A stretch of DNA of 6,848 bases from Candidatus Wolframiiraptor sp. EX4484-121 (lineage in GTDB: Archaea > Thermoproteota > Nitrososphaeria_A > Caldarchaeales > Wolframiiraptoraceae): NCBI GenBank assembly GCA_002255105.1, contig NJEK01000065.1, positions 1 to 6,848 of the forward strand. The letters are read 5' to 3'. Positions 1 to 5,572 of the stretch are shown one piece after another. The first letter of the stretch is position 1; the number at the start of each line of letters is the position of its first letter. The notes under the pieces were generated by a model. That model had not been told where the DNA came from. It saw only the letters and a list, made by a program, of their open reading frames with translations, and did not search any database. A program made the translations under genes and the position numbers.

Positions 1-998
1 GAGGCCATGGGCGAGAGAGACTTCAATAATCTGAGCTCCCTCCTGCTGGAATACTCTAATCCGGAGACCTCAACCTTACCCTCAGCCCTCTCATTTATCA
101 GCCTCTCAAGCTCCCTTAGGTCGAGGTATCTTCTCCTAGGATGCTTCAATTCTAGGACGAACGGCCTACCCGTCCCCACGACCGTCGCATCCACATCCTC
201 CCTCCCAGCCCCATGAAACTTGTAGTCCAATGCCTCGAAGAATTCTAGGGCTGGATTACCGACGAGTTCGCTTATCGACTCCGGATACTCCCTGCCTGTG
301 TAATTGCAATACTCGCAACCCCTACCCCAGCAATATCTACAATACCACGGGGTCTGCGGGAGATCCCTCACGAGCTTCCTATAGAATCCCTTGATGAAGA
401 GCGGGTTGACCTGGATGAGATAGTCGTTTGAGAAAATGTCGACCAAGACTACTATCTCCGGATTATGATACTCGACGACGACGTCAAATCTCCTCAAGAG
501 GATTCTCCCAACCTCCCTCGTCACATCGCCCTTGATGTCCTCTCCCGTATCTATCCCGAACTCGGATCTTATCAGGTCCTCCCTCTCCCTCACATCCGGG
601 GGAATCCTCGCCCCGACGACGAAGTTCTTAAACTCATATTCCTTGAGTTCCTCGCAGATCTTCTCGGCTATCTCATTAAACCTCTTCCTACTCAAGACTC
701 CGTTACAGATATAGCATGGCTTGGCCTCAGGTACTTCAAGCCCGAGATCTTCTAAGCTCTTGGCGGCCGCCCTAAATCCGGTTGCCGCGAGGATCTTCAA
801 GGCCTCGAAATCTTCAGATCCTTCCCTTAGCTGGGCGCACGCATTCATGAATAGCACGGTCTTTATCGCGCGGCCCCTCTCAAGATTTGTCAGCCCCGAT
901 CCTATGGACGCGAACTGCCTCCCCAAGCAGTAGTCGCATAGCGGATAGGTCTTCAATATCTCGATAGACTTCCTCAAGATGTCGAGGGGCTTCTCCAT
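1..998 (-). CDS. pus10: tRNA pseudouridine synthase Pus10 (PsuX), C-terminus beyond window
   Basis: Archaeal Pus10 isomerises uridine 54 and/or 55 in the T-loop of tRNA. I read 332 residues from ATG 998, preceded at 7 nt by GGTGG (1006-1010). Seen: an N-terminal zinc ribbon made of two CxxC pairs, C21/C24 (CDYCLGR) and C95/C98 (CYICNG); a second cysteine-rich block, CRYCWGRGCEYCNYTG, followed by YPESISELVG, as is usual before the catalytic domain; and the catalytic motif GREDVDATVVGTGRPFVLEL, whose Asp268 (in GRED) aligns with the Asp of GRTD in TruA-type synthases. The frame is still open at base 1. Family members are usually near 390-430 residues, so roughly the last 60-100 are missing here. 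It lies 35 bp downstream of SRP54 on the same strand, so it is probably cotranscribed. Identification is firm. Confidence 0.93.
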   Translation of the reverse strand, partial: MEKPLDILRKSIEILKTYPLCDYCLGRQFASIGSGLTNLERGRAIKTVLFMNACAQLREGSEDFEALKILAATGFRAAAKSLEDLGLEVPEAKPCYICNGVLSRKRFNEIAEKICEELKEYEFKNFVVGARIPPDVREREDLIRSEFGIDTGEDIKGDVTREVGRILLRRFDVVVEYHNPEIVVLVDIFSNDYLIQVNPLFIKGFYRKLVRDLPQTPWYCRYCWGRGCEYCNYTGREYPESISELVGNPALEFFEALDYKFHGAGREDVDATVVGTGRPFVLELKHPRRRYLDLRELERLINERAEGKVEVSGLEYSSRRELRLLKSLSPMA

Positions 999-1033
999 CC
1001 CGGATCCACCAATTATTCATCGAGGATTTAATC

Positions 1034-2359
1034 TTACTTCATCATCCTCCCATAGAGTTTCCTGAGGATCTTCTGAGGAGACCTCTTGGCAGCCTTCATG
1101 AGCTTCCTCGTGAGCTTATACTGTTTGAGCAGGTTTTTTACATCCTTCTCGGAGACCCCCGCCCCCCTCGCGATCCTCCTAACCCTGGACGAGTGCAGGA
1201 TCTTCGGATCCCTCCTCTCCTCCGGGGTCATGGACTGGACTATCGCCGCCCACCTATCGATCTGCTTCTCGGCCTCGGCCAGGGTTTCTGGAGACATCTC
1301 CGGGAGACCTGGGATCGGTATCTTTGAGAGTAGCTTCGATAGTGGCCCGGTCTTCCTCATCTCCCTCAGCTGGTTCACGAATTCTTCTATCGTGAACTCT
1401 CCCCTCAGAAACTCTTTAGCCCTCTCCTCGCTCACCTGGATCTCCGCGAGCCTCACTCTCTCGATCAGTCCCTCAATATCCCCCATCCCGAGGAGTCTTC
1501 CGACATATCTGCTCGGGTTGAATAGCTCTATGTCCTCGAGCTTCTCACCGGTTCCGAGAAACTTTATCCTCGCACCTGTCTCCGCCACCGCCGATAACGC
1601 TCCACCGCCTCTCGCCGACGTGTCCATCTTGGTCAATATTATCGAGCCTATCGGGGCCACCTCGTGAAACGCCTTTGCGTGGACTCCCGCCGCCTGCCCT
1701 ATCGTCGCGTCGATTATCAACATCACCTCATCCGGATTGATCTTCCTCTGAAGATCTCTCATTTCCTTCATCAAGCTCTCCTGACTCCTGTGCCTTCCAG
1801 CGGTATCTATCAAGATCACGTCAACCTTGTCGGAAAGCTCCTTAATTCCACGCCTCGCGATCTCGACCGCGTTGACATCGTCGAGATAGAAGACCGGTAT
1901 ATCCCTTCCATCCAACAGCTGTTCCAGCTGCTCATGCGCTCCGGGTCTGTAGGTGTCGGCGCAGATCACCCCAACCCTATAACCGTTTAGCTTGAGGTAG
2001 TTTGCGAGCTTGGCGACGCTCGTCGTCTTGCCGGTTCCCTGAATCCCGACCATCATGATCACGTAGGGCTTCTTGGTTATCTTCAATTCAGCGGGCTTCT
2101 CGCCCAACAACTTTACCAGCTCATCATAGACGACCTTTATCACGTGATCCTTCCTCGATATCCCTGGGGGCGCCCCCTCCCTCAAGGCCCGCCTCCTGAT
2201 GTTCTCCGAAAGCTTCTGGACGAGCTCCACGTTCACATCAGCCATTATCAAGGCTCTCTGGAGATCCCTCACCAGCTCCTCGACAACCCTCCTATCAACC
2301 GTGCTCGCCGACCTGAACCTGCTTAAAGCCCTCCTAAGCATCTCCGAGAGCGACGGCAT
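1034..2359 (-). CDS. srp54: Signal recognition particle 54 kDa protein (SRP54)
   Basis: SRP54 is the GTPase subunit of the signal recognition particle. It binds SRP RNA and signal sequences of nascent membrane or secreted proteins and docks with FtsY at the membrane. The 441-residue length is normal for archaea. Seen in order: helical N domain (about 1-95); G domain with P-loop GIQGTGKTT (105-113), DTYRPGAHEQL (135-145), DTAGRH (185-190), TKMD (243-246) and GTGE (269-272); GMGDIEGLIERV at the G/M boundary (291-302); and an M domain with the SRP-RNA-binding helix-turn-helix around SSRVRRIARGAGVSEKDV (390-407) and a lysine-rich tail. The start ATG 2359 has GGAGG at 2368-2372, 8 nt away. It follows the sugar kinase by 37 bp and precedes pus10 by 35 bp. 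All catalytic motifs are intact. Confidence 0.97.
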   Translation of the reverse strand: MPSLSEMLRRALSRFRSASTVDRRVVEELVRDLQRALIMADVNVELVQKLSENIRRRALREGAPPGISRKDHVIKVVYDELVKLLGEKPAELKITKKPYVIMMVGIQGTGKTTSVAKLANYLKLNGYRVGVICADTYRPGAHEQLEQLLDGRDIPVFYLDDVNAVEIARRGIKELSDKVDVILIDTAGRHRSQESLMKEMRDLQRKINPDEVMLIIDATIGQAAGVHAKAFHEVAPIGSIILTKMDTSARGGGALSAVAETGARIKFLGTGEKLEDIELFNPSRYVGRLLGMGDIEGLIERVRLAEIQVSEERAKEFLRGEFTIEEFVNQLREMRKTGPLSKLLSKIPIPGLPEMSPETLAEAEKQIDRWAAIVQSMTPEERRDPKILHSSRVRRIARGAGVSEKDVKNLLKQYKLTRKLMKAAKRSPQKILRKLYGRMMK

Positions 2360-2399
2360 CTAGGAAGCCTCCGTTAACTGACGTATTAAGGCTTTCACA

Positions 2400-3368
2400 T
2401 CATCGGCTTGATTGCCCTTGAATCAGCCTCTCGACTATCTCGGAGACCTCGTGGAAACCCTTAAGCTCCTCGGCCCTGGGAACAGTCCAAGCCCCCCTCT
2501 TCAAGGTCGTCAGGGCCGCAACTATGCTCGCGAACCTCCCAACCATCCGGAGCTCCTCCTCGCTGAGCTCGAGATCCCTCAACTTTCCGAGAGAATAGAG
2601 CGACGCGAGGAGTGCTGCGAGGTAGGCGTCTCCAGCCCCGGTCGTGTCCACGGGCTCAACCTTATAGGCTGGAACCCTCACCCTACATCCCCCGCATCTA
2701 AGCTCCGAGCCCCTCGCCCCCATGGTGATTGCGAGGAGCTTTAAGTCGAAGTCGTCGAGATCTATCCCGTGATCCTCGAGGAATTCTTTCTCCTCGCCCC
2801 CGATCTTCGCTATATCCGTGAACTTTAACGCCCTCTCCACATCCCTGACCATCTCCTCAACCCTACCCTTCCATAGATGGAGGCGGACGTTGACGTCGTA
2901 GCTCGTCGGGATCTTGCCGTGGAGGCGCTCTATCACCTTGAAGCTCGTGGTTCTGCTCGGCTCTCTCGCGAATAAGACTCCACCGAAGTGGAGTAGGTCG
3001 GCTTCCTCAAGCGCTGATAGATCGACGTCCTCCAGCTTTAGATTGAAGTATGCCACCTGATCGTAGAGGACGAACTCTGGTTTCGCCTTCCTGAGCTGGA
3101 CGAACGCTATGCCCGTCCTCCTCTCCTCATCGACCCTAATGTAATCCGTGTTCACACCCTCCCTTCTGAGGCTCTCGACCAAGAACTCTCCAAGCGGGTC
3201 GTCCCCCACCTTGCTTACCAGAGCCGATGGAACCCCCAGCCTCCTCAGGCCGACCATGACGTTCGCCGGAGCCCCGCCCGCATGCTTCTCAAAGGTCTTC
3301 ACATCCTTCAGTAGGGCGTCCTCAACGGCTATAAAATCTATCAAGACCTCCCCGATCGCGAAGATCAT
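2400..3368 (-). CDS. PfkB-family sugar kinase (fructokinase-like)
   Basis: A ribokinase/PfkB-family enzyme of 322 residues that should transfer phosphate from ATP to a sugar or related alcohol in the cytoplasm. Seen: GEVLIDFI at the N-terminus (residues 6-13), PfkB signature 1 (AGGAPANVMVGLRRLG, 30-45), the strand SYDVNVRLHLW (156-166), ATP-side ITMGARGSE, and signature 2 (DTTGAGDAY, 241-249) with the catalytic base Asp247. GE-LIDF and SYD-N-R-LW are typical of fructokinase-type members, but substrate cannot be set from sequence; 2-keto-3-deoxygluconate or another sugar is possible. I start at ATG 3368; a TTG lies one codon upstream at 3371. There is no Shine-Dalgarno close by, and a TATA box 28 bp upstream suggests a leaderless message. 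It is the first gene of an apparent kinase-SRP54-pus10 operon. Confidence 0.9.
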   Translation of the reverse strand: MIFAIGEVLIDFIAVEDALLKDVKTFEKHAGGAPANVMVGLRRLGVPSALVSKVGDDPLGEFLVESLRREGVNTDYIRVDEERRTGIAFVQLRKAKPEFVLYDQVAYFNLKLEDVDLSALEEADLLHFGGVLFAREPSRTTSFKVIERLHGKIPTSYDVNVRLHLWKGRVEEMVRDVERALKFTDIAKIGGEEKEFLEDHGIDLDDFDLKLLAITMGARGSELRCGGCRVRVPAYKVEPVDTTGAGDAYLAALLASLYSLGKLRDLELSEEELRMVGRFASIVAALTTLKRGAWTVPRAEELKGFHEVSEIVERLIQGQSSR

Positions 3369-3391
3369 CAAAGATTATTTTGAATCTCCGC

Positions 3392-3400
3392 ATATTAATA
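3392..3400 (-). promoter_or_regulatory. TATA box of the sugar kinase-SRP54-pus10 operon
   Basis: On the minus strand TATTAATAT sits about 28 bp upstream of the kinase ATG, with a purine stretch (GGAA) just upstream that could act as a BRE. Archaeal transcription starts about 26 bp from the TATA centre, which would put the start at or next to the ATG, so the message is probably leaderless. This is a spacing inference and not a mapped start. Confidence 0.5.
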
Positions 3401-3519
3401 GTTCCATCCGAGAGGATCGCGACGAAAAATCCAAAAATTCCACCTATCAACAATAGATAGCGTGGCAAAGGGCCGGTAGATCAGTGGGAGATCGCCCGCC
3501 TTGCACGCGGGAGGTCGCG

Positions 3520-3550
3520 AGCCAGCCCCGAAAGGAGGGCTGACCGATAA
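3520..3550 (+). other. Archaeal tRNA intron at position 51/52, relaxed bulge-helix motif
   Basis: Removing these 31 nt restores T-stem 49-53 as GCGGG, which pairs perfectly with CCCGC. The flanks fit an archaeal splicing-endonuclease site. A 4-bp central helix forms from exon bases 3514-3517 (GTCG) and intron bases 3545-3548 (CGAT). A 3-nt bulge CG|A holds the 5' cut, and a 3-nt bulge AA|G holds the 3' cut. The inner stem is CAGCCC/GGGCTG region (3523-3528 with 3537-3542) closed by an 8-nt loop. The outer exon helix is not evident, so this is a relaxed (hBH-type) motif. The cut predicted from the bulges coincides exactly with the cut predicted from the tRNA fold, which makes the boundaries convincing. 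Confidence 0.85.
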
Positions 3551-3572
3551 GGTTCAAATCCCGCCCGGTCCA
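3551..3572 (+). repeat. 22-bp direct repeat, left copy (tRNA 3' end)
   Basis: The tRNA end from G52 through A73 recurs without a mismatch at 4605-4626, 1054 bp away. The endonuclease gene lies between the copies. Such tRNA 3'-end duplication is the usual mark of insertion at a tRNA gene, though no integrase is present here. Confidence 0.85.
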
Positions 3573-3578
3573 CTAAAC

Positions 3579-3605
3579 GGGGCCTCAAAACCCCCCGGCC
3601 CACCA
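3579..3605 (+). repeat. Degenerate tRNA 3' end with encoded CCA, or stem-loop after the tRNA
   Basis: Seven bases after the tRNA, GGGG-CCTCAAAA-CCCC forms a 4-bp stem with an 8-nt loop and is followed by CCGGCCC, A, CCA. Aligned with the end of the tRNA (3551-3575) it matches at about 20 of 25 positions, with one inserted and one deleted base. CCGGCCC could pair perfectly with the tRNA 5' strand GGGCCGG. The T-loop consensus TTC is lost, so it is not a working T-arm. I read it as a decayed tandem copy of the tRNA 3' end. A chance C-rich stem-loop aiding termination is the alternative. Confidence 0.45.
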
Positions 3606-3621
3606 CCCTCCTAATATTCCC

Positions 3622-4441
3622 CTAAGAGCGGAAATTAAGCTGGTAAATCGGTGTAGACTTATACTTCTGTAGAAGATCTTCTAGCGCCTTTTGTTTTCTT
3701 CTAATCCTAAATCCGACTTTTTTAGCGAACTTAACGATGTTCTCCCGACGACTAATCACTAGACAATAGGCTACATCTTGCTTCCTTCGATAGATCTTCC
3801 TACCCTCAGGATCTTTAACATATAGTTGCTGTTTCCACGTATAGATCTTTGAATCGATGTCGAGTTTCCGTAATAAATGCGAGACGGATATGATAAAATG
3901 CGCCGTCAACGTTACCCTCTGCATCGAAGAGTCCCTGAAGAGCTTCGGCTGGATATTCTTCGAGATACGGCAACGTAATCCACGGATTCTTCCTAGCCCT
4001 GCTTAAAATCATATACAATAAAATACTGGATGCCTTGACATCCCATCTTCTATTAACTTTATCCCAAACAGGTCGATACGGCTTCTTAACGCCGAACGCC
4101 GTTGCTAAACATCTGCCCCATTCGGTGGCGAAATCAAAATCCTTTACCCTGAGAATAACATGATGCTTACAATTGCGTCGATCGACTGCTAGCGTACCGT
4201 CACCAAGCCATCCGCCAATAACATACGCAAGTTCAGGGCTTTGAATAATTTTATTACACCTTCCTAAGGGGTTATGCCTTCCGCTAATCCAATTACAGAT
4301 TGCCCCCGAATTTACTCTGACACCATATATCTCTTCAAGGGTCTTAGAGATTCGTTTATATCCTAGACCTTTTTGCCGCAGTCTCAAGACTTCTTCATAA
4401 AGCAAGAGCCTCTCTCCCAGACCGCGATATCTCCTTTTCAT
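3622..4441 (-). pseudogene. LAGLIDADG homing endonuclease, frameshifted
   Basis: A two-motif LAGLIDADG endonuclease of the archaeal type, which would cut a long specific DNA site. The first frame (ATG 4441, 208 codons to 3815) holds an N-terminal helix-turn-helix-like region (about 20-60, ending GRHNPLGR), LAGLIDADG motif 1 LAYVIGGWLGDG (71-82, catalytic Asp81) and motif 2 LQGLFDAEG (168-176, acidic Glu175). After about residue 187 the family sequence continues in another frame: SHLLRKLDIDSKIY to RRENIVKFAKKVGFRIRRKQ, ending at TAG 3622. The switch lies near 3880-3895, and about ten family residues (the usual SNTNLEL-like strand) seem to be missing, so a small deletion rather than a single-base error is likely. 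The region is visibly richer in A+T and AAA codons than its neighbours, as expected for a mobile gene. It lies antisense to the tRNA, between tRNA 3'-end copies. Both catalytic acids survive in the first frame. Confidence 0.85.
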
Positions 4442-4492
4442 TTAGGCCCTTGAACTTAGAAAGATCCTCATCAAATCTAAAGAATCCTTGAA

Positions 4493-4502
4493 AATAATAT
4501 AA
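4493..4502 (-). promoter_or_regulatory. TATA box for the LAGLIDADG gene
   Basis: On the minus strand TTATATTATT lies about 55 bp upstream of ATG 4441, which predicts a start near 4472 and a leader of about 30 nt. The leader has AGGG 5 nt before the ATG as a weak Shine-Dalgarno. Confidence 0.4.
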
Positions 4503-4517
4503 CTTTGATGATCTAAG

Positions 4518-4529
4518 CTCGACGTCGAG
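4518..4529. repeat. 12-bp perfect palindrome between divergent promoters
   Basis: CTCGACGTCGAG is perfectly self-complementary and sits between the minus-strand TATA box of the endonuclease gene and a plus-strand TATA box facing the tRNA fragment. Its form and place suit a dimeric regulator site, but nothing shows that it is bound. It could also be chance. Confidence 0.4.
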
Positions 4530-4537
4530 TAATGAGT

Positions 4538-4547
4538 TAATTATAAG
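4538..4547 (+). promoter_or_regulatory. Possible TATA box reading into the tRNA 3' fragment
   Basis: TTAATTATAA centred near 4543 would place a transcription start near 4569, giving a leader of about 28 nt before the tRNA-like bases at 4598. TTTAAA at 4563-4568 is a second, worse-placed candidate. The region is AT-rich, so this call is weak. Confidence 0.3.
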
Positions 4548-4582
4548 AAGATGGACGATTCGTTTAAAGCGTTTATGCCGGC

Positions 4583-4626
4583 AGGAGGACTGGATAAGGT
4601 CGCGGGTTCAAATCCCGCCCGGTCCA
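4583..4626 (+). pseudogene. tRNA-Ala 3' fragment preceded by an intron remnant
   Basis: Bases 4598-4626 match tRNA positions 45-73: GGTC, an intact T-arm GCGGG-TTCAAAT-CCCGC, acceptor 3' strand CCGGTCC (again with U70), and A73. No 5' half precedes it. Bases 4583-4597 (AGGAGGACTG-GATAA) copy the 3' half of the intron in the upstream tRNA (3533-3550), with one substitution and three missing bases. In the upstream gene the intron joins the tRNA at 52, here at 44/45. The missing bases destroy the CGAT arm of the splicing motif. Most likely it is a recombination scar between intron-bearing and intronless tRNA copies. A 3' half for trans-splicing is possible but poorly supported. Confidence 0.75.
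4605..4626 (+). repeat. 22-bp direct repeat, right copy (tRNA 3' end)
   Basis: Perfect copy of 3551-3572. The right copy is continuous with intronless T-stem bases (GCG at 4602-4604), whereas the left copy is preceded by the intron. Confidence 0.85.
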
Positions 4627-4637
4627 AAACACCTGCT

Positions 4638-4665
4638 CCTAACATATTTCTTCGTTAGGCGGTTT
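4638..4665 (+). terminator. Stem-loop with T-run between convergent transcripts
   Basis: CCTAAC (4638-4643) pairs with GTTAGG (4654-4659) around a 10-nt loop, and TTTT follows at 4662-4665. It lies between the plus-strand tRNA fragment and the end of the minus-strand GMP synthase gene. Archaea terminate mainly on T-runs, so the stem may not matter. Confidence 0.3.
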
Positions 4666-4684
4666 TATGGCCATGGTCGGATGT

Positions 4685-5572
4685 TTAACAGGGTTCTATT
4701 GTTGATGGGGGCTTCGAGGTTGCGGCGTAGGCGACCATGGTCACCCCGGGTATCTCCCTCGTTATCCTCCTAGATATCCTATCAAGTAATTCGTGGTCTA
4801 TTCTATGCCAGTCGGCCGTCATCCCATCTACGCTCTCGACGGCCCTGATTATCACGATGTATCCGTGAACCCTCTCATCCCCCATCACCCCGACCCATCT
4901 ATCATCGCAAACGACGGCGAAGGCCTGCCAAACCCTATCATAGACTCCAGCCCTCCTAAACTCCTCCTCGACGATCGCGTTCGCCTCCCTACATATCTCA
5001 AGCTTCTCCTCCGTGACTTCTCCGATTATCCTCACCGCAAGCCCTGGACCTGGAAATGGATGTCTCGAGATTATCTCCTCCGGGATTCCCAGCCTTCTAG
5101 CGATCTCCCTGACCTCATCCTTATAGAAGTCTCTTAGAGGTTCTATGAGCTTTAGGTTCATCCGCCTCGGTAATGCGCCGACGTTGTGATGCGATTTTAT
5201 CAAGGCGACTTTTCTACCGGTTCTCCCGCTCTCAACCCTATCGGGGTAGATCGTCCCCTGAGCAAGCCACCTGATCCCCGAGATCTTCTTGGCCTCCTCC
5301 TCGAACACCCTGATGAACTCCTCTCCGATTATCCTCCTCTTCTCCTCCGGATCCTTAACCCCCTTAAGCTTGCTCAGAAATCTCTCACGAGCGTCGACGA
5401 TCCTGAGATTTCTTACTCCAATCCTCCTAAGAGAGTTCTTAACCTGCTCAACCTCACCCTTCCTCATCAAGCCATGATCGACGAAGATGCAGTATAATCT
5501 GTCGCCGACGGCCTTCGAGACTATCGTGGCGGTTGTAACCGAGTCGACTCCACCGCTCACGGCGCAGATCAC
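4685..5572 (-). CDS. guaA: GMP synthase, ATP-pyrophosphatase and dimerisation part, N-terminally short
   Basis: This domain adenylates XMP and aminates it to GMP. Seen from GTG 5572: the P-loop SGGVDS (6-11), VDHGLMRKGE (31-40), AQGTIYPD (104-111), IKSHHNVGALP (125-135), EPLRDFYKDEVR (144-155), HPFPGPGLAVRI (171-182), MTADWHR (251-257) and the C-terminal TSKPPSTIE (285-293) before TAA. The C-terminus is complete. The family normally has about 15-25 residues before this first strand. The reading frame does continue upstream as KVGADER, which looks native, but beyond that it stops resembling GuaA and offers no ATG. GTG overlaps the stop of the glutaminase part (GTGA), with GGAG 11 nt upstream, so coupled translation is plausible. 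Motifs resemble single-chain GuaA, so I read this as the back part of one broken gene. It might still work with free ammonia. Confidence 0.85.
   Translation of the reverse strand: MICAVSGGVDSVTTATIVSKAVGDRLYCIFVDHGLMRKGEVEQVKNSLRRIGVRNLRIVDARERFLSKLKGVKDPEEKRRIIGEEFIRVFEEEAKKISGIRWLAQGTIYPDRVESGRTGRKVALIKSHHNVGALPRRMNLKLIEPLRDFYKDEVREIARRLGIPEEIISRHPFPGPGLAVRIIGEVTEEKLEICREANAIVEEEFRRAGVYDRVWQAFAVVCDDRWVGVMGDERVHGYIVIIRAVESVDGMTADWHRIDHELLDRISRRITREIPGVTMVAYAATSKPPSTIEPC

Larger units (their letters stand above)
3470..3572 (+). tRNA. tRNA-Ala(TGC) with a 31-nt intron in the T-arm
   Basis: All four arms fold. Acceptor GGGCCGG (3470-3476) pairs with CCGGTCC (3565-3571) and contains the G3:U70 pair that identifies alanine tRNA. 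The D stem is GATC/GATC (3479-3482, 3490-3493), and the anticodon stem CCCGC/GCGGG encloses loop CTTGCAC with anticodon TGC at 3502-3504. The variable loop is AGGTC, the T stem GCG+GG/CCCGC, the T loop TTCAAAT, and the discriminator A is 3572. CCA is not encoded (CTA follows). The T-arm only closes if 3520-3550 is removed, giving a normal 72-nt tRNA body. It is transcribed divergently from the kinase operon. I see no strong TATA box directly upstream; A-rich stretches near 3425-3440 are the only candidates. Confidence 0.93.

Noticed and set aside
465..755. Plus-strand open frame of 96 codons
   Set aside because: It lies antisense to pus10, which has conserved motifs throughout this stretch.
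1086..1667. Plus-strand open frame of 193 codons
   Set aside because: It is antisense to SRP54, whose motifs are unambiguous; the frame is a codon-bias shadow with low-complexity Ser/Leu-rich sequence.
3148..3456. Plus-strand open frame of 102 codons reaching toward the tRNA promoter region
   Set aside because: It is antisense to the sugar kinase over most of its length and crosses the divergent promoter region; no domain is visible.
3622..3924. Separate small gene of 100 codons beginning with ATG 3924
   Set aside because: Its sequence is the C-terminal part of the LAGLIDADG endonuclease in a shifted frame, so it is a gene fragment rather than an independent gene.
3470..4626. One giant tRNA-Ala gene whose intron of about 1 kb contains the endonuclease
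   Set aside because: The upstream tRNA already has its own complete 3' end after a 31-nt intron, the endonuclease is antisense to it, and joining exon end 3519 to 4598 would duplicate GTCGCG. No bulge-helix motif with a 4-bp helix forms between the two ends.
4793..5137. Plus-strand open frame of 114 codons
   Set aside because: It is antisense to the ATP-pyrophosphatase domain of GMP synthase; Pro/Leu-rich shadow sequence.
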